From Rapana venosa (lineage: Eukaryota > Mollusca > Gastropoda > Neogastropoda > Muricidae), in the NCBI GenBank assembly GCA_028751875.1, contig CM054156.1, positions 52,092,548 through 52,156,547 on the forward strand: DNA of 64,000 nucleotides, given 5' to 3'. Each line of letters starts with the position of its first letter. Position 1 is the first letter of the stretch. A model generated the notes under the pieces. That model was not told where the DNA came from. It searched no databases and worked only from the letters and a program-made list of their open reading frames with translations. Shown piece by piece: positions 20,849 to 34,110 of the stretch. The translations under genes were made by a program, and so were the position numbers.

Positions 20849-23617
20849 CGTGGGACTCCCGGGGTATGCTTGCAAAGCGAGCATTGCAAGAATAGGATTC
20901 TTGCCTAACATCCAGGCATATCGTAAGAGGCGACTAAGTGGAACCCTTCCTCCAGGTTGGGGGTTGGGCACAGGGCTAACAACCCTGTCCCGTAAAAGAA
21001 GAGAAGTTACGGAAACAGCAACAGAAAAAAATTCTACTTTTGCGTGCGAAGGACCTCCCGGGTCCAGTGAGACTTGAATTAATGCTGATGGCCAAAGCCT
21101 AGAGGAAGCTACCAGCAGGATAAGGGAAGATCTGAACACCACCAAAACTAAGATCAGACTAGGACATTGGAACGTGAGGACGATGTATGAGACGGGCAAG
21201 CTGGCACAGGTAACATTAGAGATGAGAAGATTCAACCTCCAAGTCCTAGGAGTAAGCGAGAGTAGATGGACTAGATCGGGGGAGAATGAGAACCACCACC
21301 GGGAGAAACCGTCCTCTACTCTGGGAGAGTGACGACCAGCAGCACGAGGGAGTTGCCATCATCCTCAAGAAAGGCGTTGATCGATGCCTTAGGGAAGTAA
21401 AAAAGCTCGACAAAAAGCAGACTAATGAGTGCGACACTGAAGGGAAGGCACATCAACATCACCATCATCCAGTGCTACGCACCAACCAACAACAGCAACG
21501 ATGAGAGCGAAGACAACTTCTACCACCAGCTGCAGACAGAGACAGAGAAGGCCCCACGCCATGACCTCATTGTCATCATAAGGGACCTCAACGCCAAGGT
21601 CGGAAGTGACAACAGCGACTATGAGAGAGTCATGGGAAAACACGGGGTGGGGAACAGAAATGACAACGAGGAGAGACTTGTGGAGTTTTTGCCCCCATGA
21701 ACAACTTACTGATCGGAGGGACCCTCTTCACGCACCGGGACATCCACAAGCTGACTTGGACGTCGCTGAATGGAAGAGACATGAACCAGATTGACCATCT
21801 GATGATCAACGCTATATGGAGACGATCTCTTCTGAATGTAAGAACCAAGCTAAGTGCGGATGTCGGGAGCGATCATCACCTCGTGACCGCACACATCCAG
21901 ATGAAACTGAAGAAGAACACAAGACCAACCACTCAAGCGCGATTTGATACCCAGTGACTGAGAGACACCAACGTGAAGTCTGCATTCATCAACAATCTGA
22001 GGAACAGATTCCACATCATGCAGAACATTACAGAACAGCATGACATAGATGCGACATGGAAGCAGATCTGTAAACTGTACACTGAGAGCAGCAAGGAGAA
22101 CATCTGGCATCAAAAGAAGAAGACCAACAATGACTGGATCCAACAAGAGACCCTCGATGCCACCAAAGAAAGGAGCGAGATCAAGAAGAGACTTCTGCAA
22201 GTAAAGTCTCCACGGCTACGAAAGAGGCAGGAAGAGTTGTACAGAGAGGCACACAGGAAAGTGAAGAGACTCGCACGCCGTGACAAGAGAGAAGCCATGG
22301 ACCAGCTGGCAGCTGAGGCAGAAGAGGCGGCGGCCCAAGGAGAGCAAGGGAGAGTCTACAAGATCACCAAGAAAGTATGCAACCAATTTAAGAGGAGCGC
22401 TGGGAGACCAATCAGGGACAGACAAGGGAAACTGTTGACAACAGAGAAAGAGCAAGAAGAAAGATGGGGTGGACACTTCCAGGAAGTTCTCAACCGACCA
22501 CCACTGACGAGACAGCGACATCCCAGAAGCTACAAAAGACTTAGACATTGATGTCAACCCCACAACAAAGGGAAAAGATAGTGGCTGCCATCAAGACCCT
22601 CAAGAACGGCAAGTCACCAGGCCAGGACAACCTTGGTGCCGAACTGTTCAAGGCAGATTCTGAACTAGCAGCTGACATACTGCAACCACTGTCCACAGCT
22701 GCATGGAAGAACGAGAAAATACCTGACGATTGGACCAAGGAAGTGATAGTCAAAATCCAAAAAAAAGGAGCCCTGAGCGACTGCAACAACTGGAAGGGAA
22801 TCACTCTTTTGTCTATGCCGAGCAAGATACTGGCAAGGTCATCATCAGAAGAATATCAGACGCTGTGGACGATGCACTGAGGAAGGAACAAGCAGGGTTC
22901 AGAAAGCAACGAGGATGTATAAACCAGATTTTCACGCTCAGAAAAAACATCGAACAGTGCACAGAGTGGCAAAGACAACTGTATATGAATTTTGTGGACT
23001 TCGAAAAGGCTTTTGACAGCATACACAGAGAGGGCCTTTGGAGTATCCTCTGACACTATGGCATCCTATCGAAACTGGTACACCTTATCAAGAGCTTCTA
23101 CGACAACTTCAGATGCTCTGTGGGTCATAGCAACACTGACTTCGAAGTCAAGACTGGATAAGACAAGGATGTGTGATGCCGGCAGCTCTCTTCAATCTGG
23201 CCATTGATTGGGTGATAAGGAAGATGACAGAAGACACCCCAAGAGGGATTCGCTGGAGCCTGTTCTCAACACTAGACGACCTTGACTTTGTGGATGACCT
23301 GGCGCTGCTGTCACACACACACACACCAACATATCCAGGAGAAGACCAGCAGACTCCAAACATTCGGACAGCAAATGGGGCTTCGTATTAGCACCAAAGA
23401 AAACAGAGACAAATGTCGCTCAATGTGAACACACCAGCCCCTGTGAAAGTGAATGGAACTGACCTGCGCCAGACAGACAAGTTTTATATACTTGGCAGCC
23501 AAAATCAAACCCGAGGGCGGCACAAAAGAAGACATCCACAACGACAGGGCAAGGCCAGGATTTTGTTTGGGGGGTGAAAAAAATCTTAGTCAACTCGTAC
23601 GCCCCCAACACCCAAAT
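20849..23617 (+). mobile_element. RTE-like LINE, long copy with several frame breaks, cut by gap
   Basis: The 5' end (CCCCGTGGGACTCCCGGGG.., ATCGTAAGAGGCGACTAAG, GGTTGGGGGTTGGGCACAGG) is typical of this element group. Apurinic-type endonuclease: IRLGHWNVRTMYETGKLAQV (about 21153), LGVSESRWT (catalytic Glu), CYAPTNNS, IVIIRDLNAKVGSD, VGSDHHLVTAHI (about 21860). RT: IKTLKNGKSPGQDNLGAELF (about 22590), EQAGFRKQRGCINQIFTLRK, NFVDFEKAFDSIHREGLW and FVDDLALLSH (about 23290). Full-length endonuclease plus RT makes it the best LINE of this family here, but frameshifts and stops (about 21290, 21700, 21957, 22551, 22850, 23053) make it inactive as written. The C-terminus is lost in the N gap. Confidence 0.9.
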
Positions 23618-24117
23618 NNNNNNNNNNNNNNNNNNNNNNNNNNNNNNNNNNNNNNNNNNNNNNNNNNNNNNNNNNNNNNNNNNNNNNNNNNNNNNNNNNN
23701 NNNNNNNNNNNNNNNNNNNNNNNNNNNNNNNNNNNNNNNNNNNNNNNNNNNNNNNNNNNNNNNNNNNNNNNNNNNNNNNNNNNNNNNNNNNNNNNNNNNN
23801 NNNNNNNNNNNNNNNNNNNNNNNNNNNNNNNNNNNNNNNNNNNNNNNNNNNNNNNNNNNNNNNNNNNNNNNNNNNNNNNNNNNNNNNNNNNNNNNNNNNN
23901 NNNNNNNNNNNNNNNNNNNNNNNNNNNNNNNNNNNNNNNNNNNNNNNNNNNNNNNNNNNNNNNNNNNNNNNNNNNNNNNNNNNNNNNNNNNNNNNNNNNN
24001 NNNNNNNNNNNNNNNNNNNNNNNNNNNNNNNNNNNNNNNNNNNNNNNNNNNNNNNNNNNNNNNNNNNNNNNNNNNNNNNNNNNNNNNNNNNNNNNNNNNN
24101 NNNNNNNNNNNNNNNNN
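23618..24117. other. Assembly gap (500 N)
   Basis: Exactly 500 undetermined bases. The left side is the 3' part of an RTE-like element; the right side is a GT-rich tract starting the duplicated segment 24118-25964. Confidence 0.99.
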
Positions 24118-24487
24118 GTTGTGTGTGTGTTGTGCCGGTAATGTTTGCACGCATGTTTGTGTGTGTGTTTGAAGTCAAGTCAAATCAAATATCTTTAATC
24201 ATCCAATGATGGGCAATTACAAGGCTGACAGTGCTACAAATCATAATTTCAAACAGAAAAAAATCAAGCAGCATTTTATAATAGTTTAAACATGCAAAGT
24301 TAGCTTCAAAACAAAACACAACACACACATACATACACACAAGCACAAAAACGCACGCACGTATGCGCGCGCACGCGCACAGACACAAACACACGCGCGC
24401 GTGCGCGCACGCGTAGGATAGCCTGGTTGTAAGAGTGATATACATTGCGTTCATGATCTGCTGATCCCGTCTGCAATCTCATTCAAG
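24118..24487 (-). mobile_element. Minus-strand retroelement tail with GT/CA tracts
   Basis: GAAGTCAAGTCAAATCAAAT (24171) then ATCTTTAATCATCC reads on the minus strand as a retroelement 3' end with a TTGACTTGACTTC-type tail. CA and CGCG alternating sequence follows at 24320-24415. The whole segment recurs at 57960-58335 with few differences. The element family is not identified. Confidence 0.45.
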
Positions 24488-24722
24488 GGGATTTTTCCTC
24501 TGGAGTTAAAATCAGTGCCGACCCTACTCCCCCAAGATTCATTTGAATGAGACTATAAACGGAGATCCCGTGTGCGAACGCACGCAGAACATCCTGCGCA
24601 CATGTTAAAACCCGTTCCGCTTTTCGGAAGAGTAGACCATTCTGTGCTGTACACACAGAGACTGGATGTAAAATAGCGCATGATTTCTTAATTCGTTCTC
24701 CTAGAAATAAAAGAATTAAGTA
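24488..24722 (+). mobile_element. SINE family B
   Basis: Body and tail without a clear head: TTTTTCCTCTGGAGTTAAAA, GAGACTATAAACGG, GTGCGAACGCACGCAGAACA, CGCACATGTTAAAACCCGTT, ACTGGATGTAAAATAGCGC and AATAAAAGAATTAAG. It is nearly identical to 58335-58570, its partner in the segmental duplication. Confidence 0.8.
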
Positions 24723-24814
24723 AAAAACAAATGAACTATAGAACACACACACACACACACACACACACTGGATATAAAAAGTACATAAGTGCTTATGTCA
24801 TTATAATAATAACA

Positions 24815-25650
<836 letters not shown>

Positions 25651-25716
<66 letters not shown>

Positions 25717-27190
25717 TAATAATATAATAATAATAATAATAATAAATGGAACTTATATAGTGCTATATTTTGCAAAGACAAATCAAAGCGCATGCATTCA
25801 ACCTAATCTTACACAGTCAGACAACCAATGAGAAACAATCAATAATTTAAATAGATATTACAAACATGGAATGCTGCAATAATCCAGACGTGAAAGAATG
25901 AGAGAAGTGACAAGTTTGGATGTTGCATCGGTGGACAGGTACTTTCGAATGGCACTAATACACCGTAATTGATAGTAGCATGACTGGCATGTCTGGGTGA
26001 TGAATTTTTGCATAGAACGTGTGTTGTCGATAACAACACCTAGATACTTCACAGCAGTATAGAGGGATTGATGTATTGCCGAGTTACATTGAAACTGTTG
26101 TAATGGAAGAGAGTTTGTGTTTAATCCCTACGAGCATGGCTTCGGTTTTATCTGCATTTAGCTGTAATTTGTCTTGTGTCATCCAGTTTTGAATATCTTC
26201 AAAGCAGTGGGCAATATTTGTCAGGAGAAAAGGGAGATTTTCAGGAGTAACACTGCTTTGAATCTGAGAGTCATCTGCGTAAAAATGATGGTTGATTTGA
26301 TGACGGTTTATTATATGTGACAGTGGGGCAGATTTGTAAGGTGAAAGAACGGGCTATAACTGATCCTTGGATCGCATTCCATTTGCAGGGTATTGACTGA
26401 ATTTGTTTTTTTTTTTGCAACTGTATGGAATGGTGTAGGTTTGAGGGCCTGACAGTACTCCGAACGTTTTTTGAAGAAGTGAGAGGAAGAATTTGAGTAG
26501 TTCTATGTGTAACGAGCTGGTGATAAGTCGAGTAGCTGAAGAAGCGAGATTTTTCACCGAGTCAGAAGCAAGGAGAAGGGTGTTTCAGCAGTGGTCTAGG
26601 GTGGTTTCAGCGCTTGTGGTTCACGCGATAGGCAAAGAATAACTCAGGAAGATGATTTTGGAAGGTAGGTGGTTATTGAGTGTTTGGAGAAACTACTTTT
26701 CAGGTTTTTAGACCTCAAAGGCGTTGGAAAAGGTCTATAATTCTTCAGAATGTTAGCGTCATGGTCAGGCTTTTTGAGTAGAGGTGTGACTATAGCATTT
26801 ATGAGAACTGAGGAACATTTCCTGAAAAGAGATGAGTTCATATTTTCGTGGATAAGTTGGGGTAAGTTGTGGTAGGCCCTGTGTGAAATCGGAGCAGGTT
26901 TCTTAATGGGATCGAGGTCAATGATTTTATAGTATTATTTTTGCAGATTTGTCGTGATTTCTTTCTCACTTGTCGGAAGAAAGCAAAGGATGAGAAGGCC
27001 AGAGAATTGGGGATCAGGAAGTGCAGGCTTGGGAAATGAGGGTCTGATCCGGTTTGGAGCGATGTTATGGAATTTTACAGAAAGAATGAGTTCAAATATA
27101 GACGAGTTCAGAATGGTTGTGGATGAATGTAGCGGGTTTGCCTTCAAGAAGATTTGATGTTAGGGAAAAGGAGATATTTCTGACGTGGCA
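25651..27190 (-). mobile_element. CR1/L2-like LINE (element X) nested in Y, minus strand
   Basis: Starts (3' end) with (AGT)n and ATT repeats, then a tail reading TTCCATTTATT on the minus strand and a short UTR joined right after the SRLDYC motif of the RT C-terminus. Coding sequence runs to 27190: QKFITQTCQSCYYQLR, MQDQS-type frames, TPLLKKPDHDANILKNYRP, LPDPQFSGL. From 26304 the sequence is degraded by indels and is shared exactly with 42688 onward. Confidence 0.75.
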
Positions 27191-28572
27191 TCAAGAATTG
27201 CGAAGAGTATAATTTTTTGTTCTGAAAAAGACTTTATGATTTGACTTGTTTACTTGTTTTCGATAAGAGCTGTGATTAATGTCCTTTTATGATTTTCGCA
27301 CTGCCGCTTCGTTGCCTGCGTTTCGCGCTTGCAACCAGGATGTCATGGGTGTCCAATGGCGCAATGGCCCTATCAGGCAAGGAGATAGTCAGTGGGAGGG
27401 GCATGACATAAGCAGTTGGTTTGCGAATTATTGTAGCGTTTAGATGGGGTTTATTGTAGTCAATATCTCGATGTAAACTAATAAAAATGACTTAATGTAA
27501 AAAAAAATGTTATTAAAATGTATACTGGTGGGTTTACAGCAAGACATACAGTTTCTGTCCCAAGAAACTAATCAAAATGTATCATACTGTGCAATTACTG
27601 TTTTTTTCGGAATTCTACCATCAACTGTGTATCTGTTTATTTACATAAAGGTTGATAAAGAAAGTAACTGATGGTGAGAATTATTTAAGTGACCAAACAA
27701 ATGGATTCGAGGCGTGTGATTTTAACAGCATTCACTTTTGGGAACAAAATTGTCTCTCAACTCACTTACTAATAGATTGTCGAAAAACATAGATAGGATC
27801 TTGCCTAACACCACAGCATGTTGAAGTTTCCATCCATAATTTCTGCCTTTTTTCAAGACAAAGTTCGAAACTACGCACCAGATGGATCAGATCATTCAGG
27901 CCTGCGCTTCCTGATCCCCAGTTCATGGCACTCCTCGCTTTTCTTAATCTAAAGTGAACAAGAAACACATGACAATTTGGAGGACAAAGACTATAATATC
28001 ATGCGACTTGATCCCATTACTGCTCCTGTTTTCTACCATGCCTTCCACAACTTGTACTATCTATCACTAAAATAGTAAAACCATCTTCTTTTGTAGGAAA
28101 GTACATCAGCTCGTTAAAACAGAATAGTCAAAACTTACTGAAAAAGCCAGACCTCGTTCCAATTCTGAGAATATTAGGCGTCTCAAACTTTCCCTATGTC
28201 TCTAATAGTACTAGAAAAAGTTGTTCCTCAAACAGCTCACAGTCACATCATTCCAATGCTCTAATTCCCACTTTCAAATTGCTATCGCCTTAACCACGCA
28301 ACCTAGCAACCACCTAGTCACACTTTCGATAAACTTATAATTGCTTCTTGATGCTGGGGAAATCTGCCTCCTCACTCTTTTGGATTATCTGCGCCTTTGT
28401 TTACCATTAGATACTCAAATTCTTTCTTTCTCGCCTCCAAAACTACGTTTGGTATTCACGGCACAGCCCTCACCAGGTTTACTTCATCCCTCCTGACCGG
28501 TTCTACCGAAAGTTATGTAAACAACAAATTCCTCAAAACCGGTCAGCACAAAAGGGAATGTGAGAGTACGCA
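26304..28572. repeat. Exact 2,269-bp repeat, copy 1
   Basis: Identical, as far as I can read, to 42688-44956. The offset is 16,384 bp throughout. It spans the 5' part of a minus-strand LINE, a spacer and the 5' part of a plus-strand LINE. At the right end the sequence continues naturally into LINE (GTACGCAGGGAT); in copy 2 it jumps to unrelated sequence. This makes copy 1 the more natural context on that side. Confidence 0.9.
27191..27529. repeat. Spacer of the LINE unit, noisy copy
   Basis: Matches 59870-60205 and 62780-63110: TTGACTTGTTTACTTGTTTTCGA, GACCAGGATGTCATGGG..CATGG, AGGAGATAGTCAGTGGGAGG, ATTGTAGCGTTTAGA..GGG, ending with a SINE-B-like ATCTCGATGTAAA tail. Many single-base gains and losses relative to the other copies. 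Confidence 0.7.
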
Positions 28573-29760
28573 GGGATAGACTGGGGCTGTTTCTTTCTCT
28601 CTAACTGCTGCCACTCTTCATATAATAAACAACACATATGATCCTATTTTATGCCCGATGTAACTCAAGCATTCAGTGCAGCGATATTTTGAATTGACTT
28701 CCTCCTGACAAATATTTATCCTGCCTTCAAGACATTTCACACTCGGATGACTCAGAACACGTTACAACTTAATGCGATATAACGGAAGCATGCTATAGGA
28801 CAACTTACTGTCCTCTATCGCAAAAACTTCAATAGATCTGGCAATACGTCAGATCTTGGTCAACTCTGGAAGTATTTAGGCGTAGTTTATGACAACAACA
28901 TCTCTATGAACAAATTCATCTCCCCAGACTGCGTCTTGCTAACTATCAAGTACGGCGTATAAGCGCGATTGCAATTCATCTGTCCATGATGCACTTCCAG
29001 CTTGCTCACATCTCTAATTCTTCGTTTGACTCTGTAATTCTTCTTTTTGGCTGGCTACCAGCATATTATCCACTCTTTTGAAGTTAATAACAAACTCTGC
29101 AGCTCGACTGGTTAAGAAAGAAAAAAATCTGAAACATCACTCGCTTTGCGATCTGTCACTGGTGTGTCATCACAATGACGGGAGTATACAATCAATACTG
29201 TTTTCAAATGTCTCACAATCTGCACCTCTTATCTTGTAAACTGTCTTCATTGTAACACCATCCGTTCTTCGTTCAGCACAGATAACTTTGTCGCTTTCGA
29301 ACTACAGATTCAACCAAACCACTGTTGGCCGTCGCTTCTTCTGTTTTTGGTCATCCACTGGAATGACCTCTATTTTCACATCGCCAAAAGGCCTTCACTT
29401 GATACTCTCACATCAGCTCAAAACACATTACTTACTCTGTAGGACTTTCCCCCCAAATATATGTCCCTAATTTTCTAACAGCTATCTTTACCTTCTAAGT
29501 GTTGTCTTACGAGTGTGTGTGCGTGTGTGGTTGGGTAGTGTGTGTGTTGTGTGTGTGTGTGTGTGCTGTGTGTGGGGTGTGTCGTGCGTGACATGAGAGC
29601 ACACGTGCGTGCGTATGGTTTTTGAAATTGTTGATCAATTATGTTTAAGGGAGAGTTGCATGCTGTAAATGAATGAGTTGCAAGCGCTTCGATTTGTTTG
29701 CCTTTTACAAGATTCAGCGCTATATAATTCATATATTATTATTCTTATATTTTTCTTCGC
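27530..29760 (+). mobile_element. CR1/L2-like LINE, noisy copy, plus strand
   Basis: Colinear with 60205-62500, from the endonuclease middle (CATCAACTGTGTATCTGTTT at 27622) through RT to the tail (AAGCGCTTCGATTTGTTTG at 29681, then ATTATTATT). Frequent one-base indels destroy the frame: it is far noisier than its relatives at 60 kb. Together with the minus-strand LINE before it, it forms a head-to-head pair. Confidence 0.8.
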
Positions 29761-30020
29761 CTTTGTTTTGTTTAACATGCGTTTACAACCTGAATCCCTG
29801 GTGTATCCACCCATCGCCAATGCATAGATCTTACATGAGTTTCTCTAAATAGCGTTGTCACATCATGGAAATATCGGTGAAAATTAGTGGTAGTGTCATG
29901 TTTCCTATCTTATTAAGATAATAGACACTGTTAACTATAAATACCTGATCCTGATACATTCCAGAATATATTATCAGCGAACGGCTGGCTCACTTTCCAA
30001 GCATCTTAAAGACTTTTAGT
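29761..30020 (+). mobile_element. LINE endonuclease C-terminal piece after the tail, noisy
   Basis: Matches 62510-62784: GCGTT.ACA.CCTGAATCCCTGGTG, CACCCATCG, then ATATTATCAGCGAAC..GGCTGGCTCACTTTC. It encodes the part of the endonuclease missing from the adjacent LINE, placed downstream of it. The same odd order is seen at 62.5 kb. Confidence 0.65.
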
Positions 30021-30772
30021 GGTAACTACATCTGCGACGTTGATATTGATTTTTTATATGCACACTTATTTAATGGCTTTCCGTTTTACGTAGCCCATGA
30101 AAAAATCAAAGCTAAACACAAATGGTACCTCAAAAAACTACAGTGATTTAGGTATGCATGAGTTGGAGTGCGGACCTGTGAAAAAGAAAACAGATGAGGA
30201 AAAAAATATGTTAAATATTCAATACAGTTGAATCGACTAGAAAATCACAAGGCCAGGAATATGTACTCTCACATGCAGGCGTGTAATAGACATGATAAGA
30301 AAATTTTACTGAACCACATTCTGCAATTCACGAAATTCCAAATCTCAGGATCCAAGAGATGTAGGGACAACTAACATAACGAAAAAATGGTAATTCTATG
30401 GGCAATTTTCTATGAGTAAAACAACATGCTACAAAATATAAACACGACATTTAATTAAAAGCAAAACTAATAAAAGGAGAGAGAGGAGGGCTGAGAGAGG
30501 GAGAAATTGAAATTGGAATTGAATGAAATTGAAATTGAAACCGAAGTTTATTCAGTACAGGCCTAGCCCCTTCTGATGGATGGTATATATAACATCACAA
30601 AAGTACACAAAAACCATAATCATCACAAAATATTACATAAGAGTTTACAACATCGCATCTATTCATCTAGAAGAAACTATAGTGGATCAAGTATAGACAT
30701 TCTAACCCTCTAGAGTTCTTCTGTAACATCAAAAATAATAATAATTATCACTATAAATACTAATAATAAAAC

Positions 30773-30803
<31 letters not shown>

Positions 30804-31094
30804 AATAAAAACAACATGATGATGATGATGATGTGATGATGATGATGGATGATGATGTATGTGATGTGATGATGATGATGTGATTGTTGATGCTGATGAT
30901 GATGATAATATACTATTAATATATAATAATTATAATAATAATATAAAAATTATTTTATATAATATATAAAAATAATAAACTATTCTAATAATAATCATAA
31001 TTACATAATAATAATAATAATCATAATAATAATAATAATAATAATAATAATTATATTGATGAATGTATATAGCGTGAATTTGTAACACCCAACT
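30021..31094. repeat. Non-coding stretch: retroelement tail and ATT/GAT microsatellites
   Basis: 30021-30480 holds nothing recognisable. At about 30505-30560 GAAATTGAA-type repeats lead into AAGTTTATTCAGTACAGGCC, which resembles a minus-strand LINE or SINE 3' end. Irregular ATA/ATT repeats and a GATGAT tract fill 30735-31060. Confidence 0.5.
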
Positions 31095-31345
31095 CAAGCG
31101 GCTTTTTAAATGGCTTTTTTATATCGAGGCTCATGGAATAAAGACTAATTTGCTGTTAATAATCGTACCGTGTGTATGCGGTTTTGTAAATATAGTTCTT
31201 GTTCCCACGGCAACACAATGATATACACTATCGAAAATTAACGTGTGCGCAAGATTTTCTGCATGGTTAGCACACGGTGGGCCTCGGTTTTTTATAGTCA
31301 CATCGAAGGAACTTTTTACAGGAATGAGACCCATTCTTGAGTAAC
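31095..31345 (-). mobile_element. SINE family B, noisy copy, minus strand
   Basis: Reverse complement of the family-B consensus: TTTTATATCGAGG, GGAATAA, CGTGTGTATGCGGTTTTGTA, TTAACGTGTGCGCAAGAT, GTTAGCACACGG..GGCCTCGG. Several small deletions relative to other copies. Confidence 0.75.
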
Positions 31346-31937
31346 TGTTCTTTTGACTTGTCATAAGAACACAGCTCGAAATAAAATATGGATTCAAATA
31401 AAAAGTAAGGCAGATTGTCTGTACCTTTGTGAGATAAATAGTCGGACAAGGAGAGTAGCAACATATGAACATTGGTTTCGTTATCACTGTTTACACAACG
31501 GAGAGTGGGAGACCTATAAATGTTATAATTTCTTATTCTCTCCCCCGGTTACATGTAATGCCATATAAATTAAAGTCAAATCTAAACGTCTGTTTAAAGG
31601 ACTTTTTATGTTATCAATAACCAGTGCCATAGAGTTCCACTTGTAGATTGTTTTAATCTGTCTCTATCTATGCAAATCTTTCACTTGGTGGCCGTGGCTA
31701 TCCAGCTTATTTCATTCAATCAAGTCATTTGACGAACTTAAGTAAAAGTTCCTTTACTCTGTACACTCATGATAATCAAACAAGCATTACTTTCCATTCC
31801 GGACCACATAATTACAACTATTAGCCATCGAGTGTGTTTTCATTTTTTATGAAAATTTAACCTTTTTTATCTGCTTGATTTCAGTGGCACTCTTTTTTTA
31901 CATTTCTATAGTTTTTTAGGCAATAACTAACAACGTA
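31346..31937. other. Stretch without a recognisable gene
   Basis: AT-rich, indel-prone sequence. A 71-codon plus-strand frame at 31353-31568 shows no recognisable domain. It ends abruptly at an RTE-like sequence. Confidence 0.4.
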
Positions 31938-33245
31938 TAAAAAGGAACCCTAAGCGACTTCAACAAACTGGAAGGAATCACTCTTTTGTCTATGCCGAGA
32001 AGATAATGGCAAGGTCATCATGAAGCTAATAGCGCTGTGGACGATGACTGAGACGGAACAAGCGTGCTTTCAGAAGAACGAAGGATGTATAAAAACCAGA
32101 TTTTCACGTCGAAAGATCACGAACATGTGACAGGTGGCAAAGACAAACTGTATCTGAATTGTGTGACTTCGAAAAAGGTTTTTGACAGCATACACAGAGA
32201 AGCCTTTGGGAGTATCCTTTGAACACTATGGCATCCTTCGACACTTTACCACTATCAGAGCTTTCTACGACAACTTCAGTGCAATGTGGGTATTCATGCA
32301 ACATGACTTCGAGTCAAGTGGATAAGACAAGGAATGTGTGAATTCGGAGCTCTCAATCTGGCATTGATTGGGTGATGAGAAAGACGACAGAAGACACCCC
32401 AGATGGAAGTCGTGGAGCTTTTCAAACTTAGACGACCTTGGACCTTTGGTGAACCTGGCGCTGCTGTCACACCACACCAATTATCAGGGAGAAGACCAGC
32501 AGAACTCAAACATTGGACGCAAGTGGGGCTTGTTTTAGCTCCAGAAATCGGGAGAAAATGTCGCATAATTGTGACACACAAGCCTGTGAAAGGGAATGGA
32601 AATGACCTGGCAGACAGACAAGTTCAATATACCTTGGAGCAGCTAAAGGAGGGCGGCCACAAAGAACGACTCCAAACAGACTGCGACAAAGGAGGAGATG
32701 TTTAGTGAGATGAACAATATCTGGAGATCCAATCCGTACGCACCAAACAAGTGAAAGTATACAGAGCTGTGTTGTATTCGTCCTGTTACGGTTTTGAGTG
32801 TGGAGGATAACGGAAGCAGATTCTCACAAACTTCCCGAATGTTTTACCCCGTCTGCCTCGAAGAATTTTGGAGATTCATATTCTTGGCGGAGAAGATATC
32901 CAATGAAGGCTACTACGGAGATACAGCAGGAGGGAATAATGGGAACCATATCACCAGAGACGGTGTGTAGTGGATTAGGCACTCTCCGAGGCACCACAGC
33001 AATCACAAGAACAGCATTGCACTGGACCCAGAAGGAAGGAGATTAAAGGTACCGGCTAACGTAACGTGGAGGAGGACTGTAGGAAAGTGACGATGAAGGC
33101 ATACGAATCTTGGGGACTGTGATAGGTGTTAGCCAGGAGTGGAAGGCTTGTTGTTGTACATCACTGGGTTGTAATGGTCGATGATGATGAGGTGATGCTG
33201 TTGATGATGACTGATGATGATAGATGATGATGATGTGATGATGAT
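31938..33245 (+). mobile_element. RTE-like LINE, 3' part, noisy copy
   Basis: Starts mid-RT at a match to 22760 (GGA.CCCTGAGCGACT vs GGAACCCTAAGCGACT) and follows 22760-23480 with many indels: FVDF/EKAFDSIHRE-equivalent DNA at about 32160, CTGGCGCTGCTGTCACAC at 32455. It continues beyond the part lost at the gap: a C-terminal region with ITRTALHWTQKEG (33000-33040), then GGAGGAGGACTG and a GATGAT tail at about 33180-33250. This supplies the 3' end that copy 1 lacks. Confidence 0.8.
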
Positions 33246-34110
33246 GATGAATGGGAGTACCACAAGGATCATTATCTGGGTCACTTCTATTTTCAATCTA
33301 TGTAAATGATTACCCAAATTTCTAGAAGTATCTGTGAAGTTCGCTGTGAACATCGCTCTATTGTAGTGATTCTGACCCAACAGACTTTTACACTCAAACT
33401 TAAAACGTTTGAAGATTGGTTTACTTGAGATCAGTTTACCCATATGTTACATAACCCGCTACAGACAAGTGTAGTATGTACTTGCAGATCCAACGAGAAA
33501 CACATGAAAGATAAATTCCAACTCTTTTGTAGGTAAAATCGGCGGAAATTGAAAAGAAGTTGACTCCACTAGAATTTCTGGGAGTAATATTGACAACAAT
33601 CTTATTGGACTGACACTTGATGTGGCGCTAGGAAAAACGTACGCTTACACGTACTTCGTCGATCAAAAATAAACAATTTTTCTGAAATAACCTCCACGCA
33701 ATTTCTTTTTTGCGGCCATTATTTGCCCTGTTGACTATGCTTCATTTTTGGGACGCTGCAGTGAAACAAATTTGAAAAATGATCCTCCGATTATATAAAA
33801 GAGCACTGACACTTTATATTAAAATCAGCTCCTAACATACCGATAATTGTTTAACCCCCAAATATTGTCCTTCAAAACCCAGTTTTTCATAATTAAGCTC
33901 TATTTGTCCAGAAGTTTGTCTCTCCAACGATCACTAGCATTCAATATCAATGAAACAGACATAATCATTACTAGATTTCGTGACAAGAAATAATCTTTAG
34001 CAAAACAAGCTTTTTAGTACTCATGTCGTGCTTTATGGAACAAGCTCCCAACAGCTTAACCTGTATCACAACAAAAAAATAGTTCAAGACACAGGCGAAA
34101 GCCCTTATGC
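33246..34110 (+). mobile_element. CR1-like LINE, C-terminal half, noisy
   Basis: Begins ATGGGAGTACCACAAGGATC (MGVPQGS), the RT block expected directly after the fragment at 20412-20848. LLFSIYVND-like, DSDPT-like, RFLGVIL-like and CRALWNKLPTA-like stretches follow, with frequent frame changes. The 3' UTR runs into block P2 (ATGAAAGCTAGGATT at about 34111). Confidence 0.7.

Noticed and set aside
21073..23400. A host craniofacial-development-protein-2-like gene
   Set aside because: Databases often label this endonuclease so, but the RT domain follows in the same unit and a typical 5' end precedes it; it is an RTE-like LINE.
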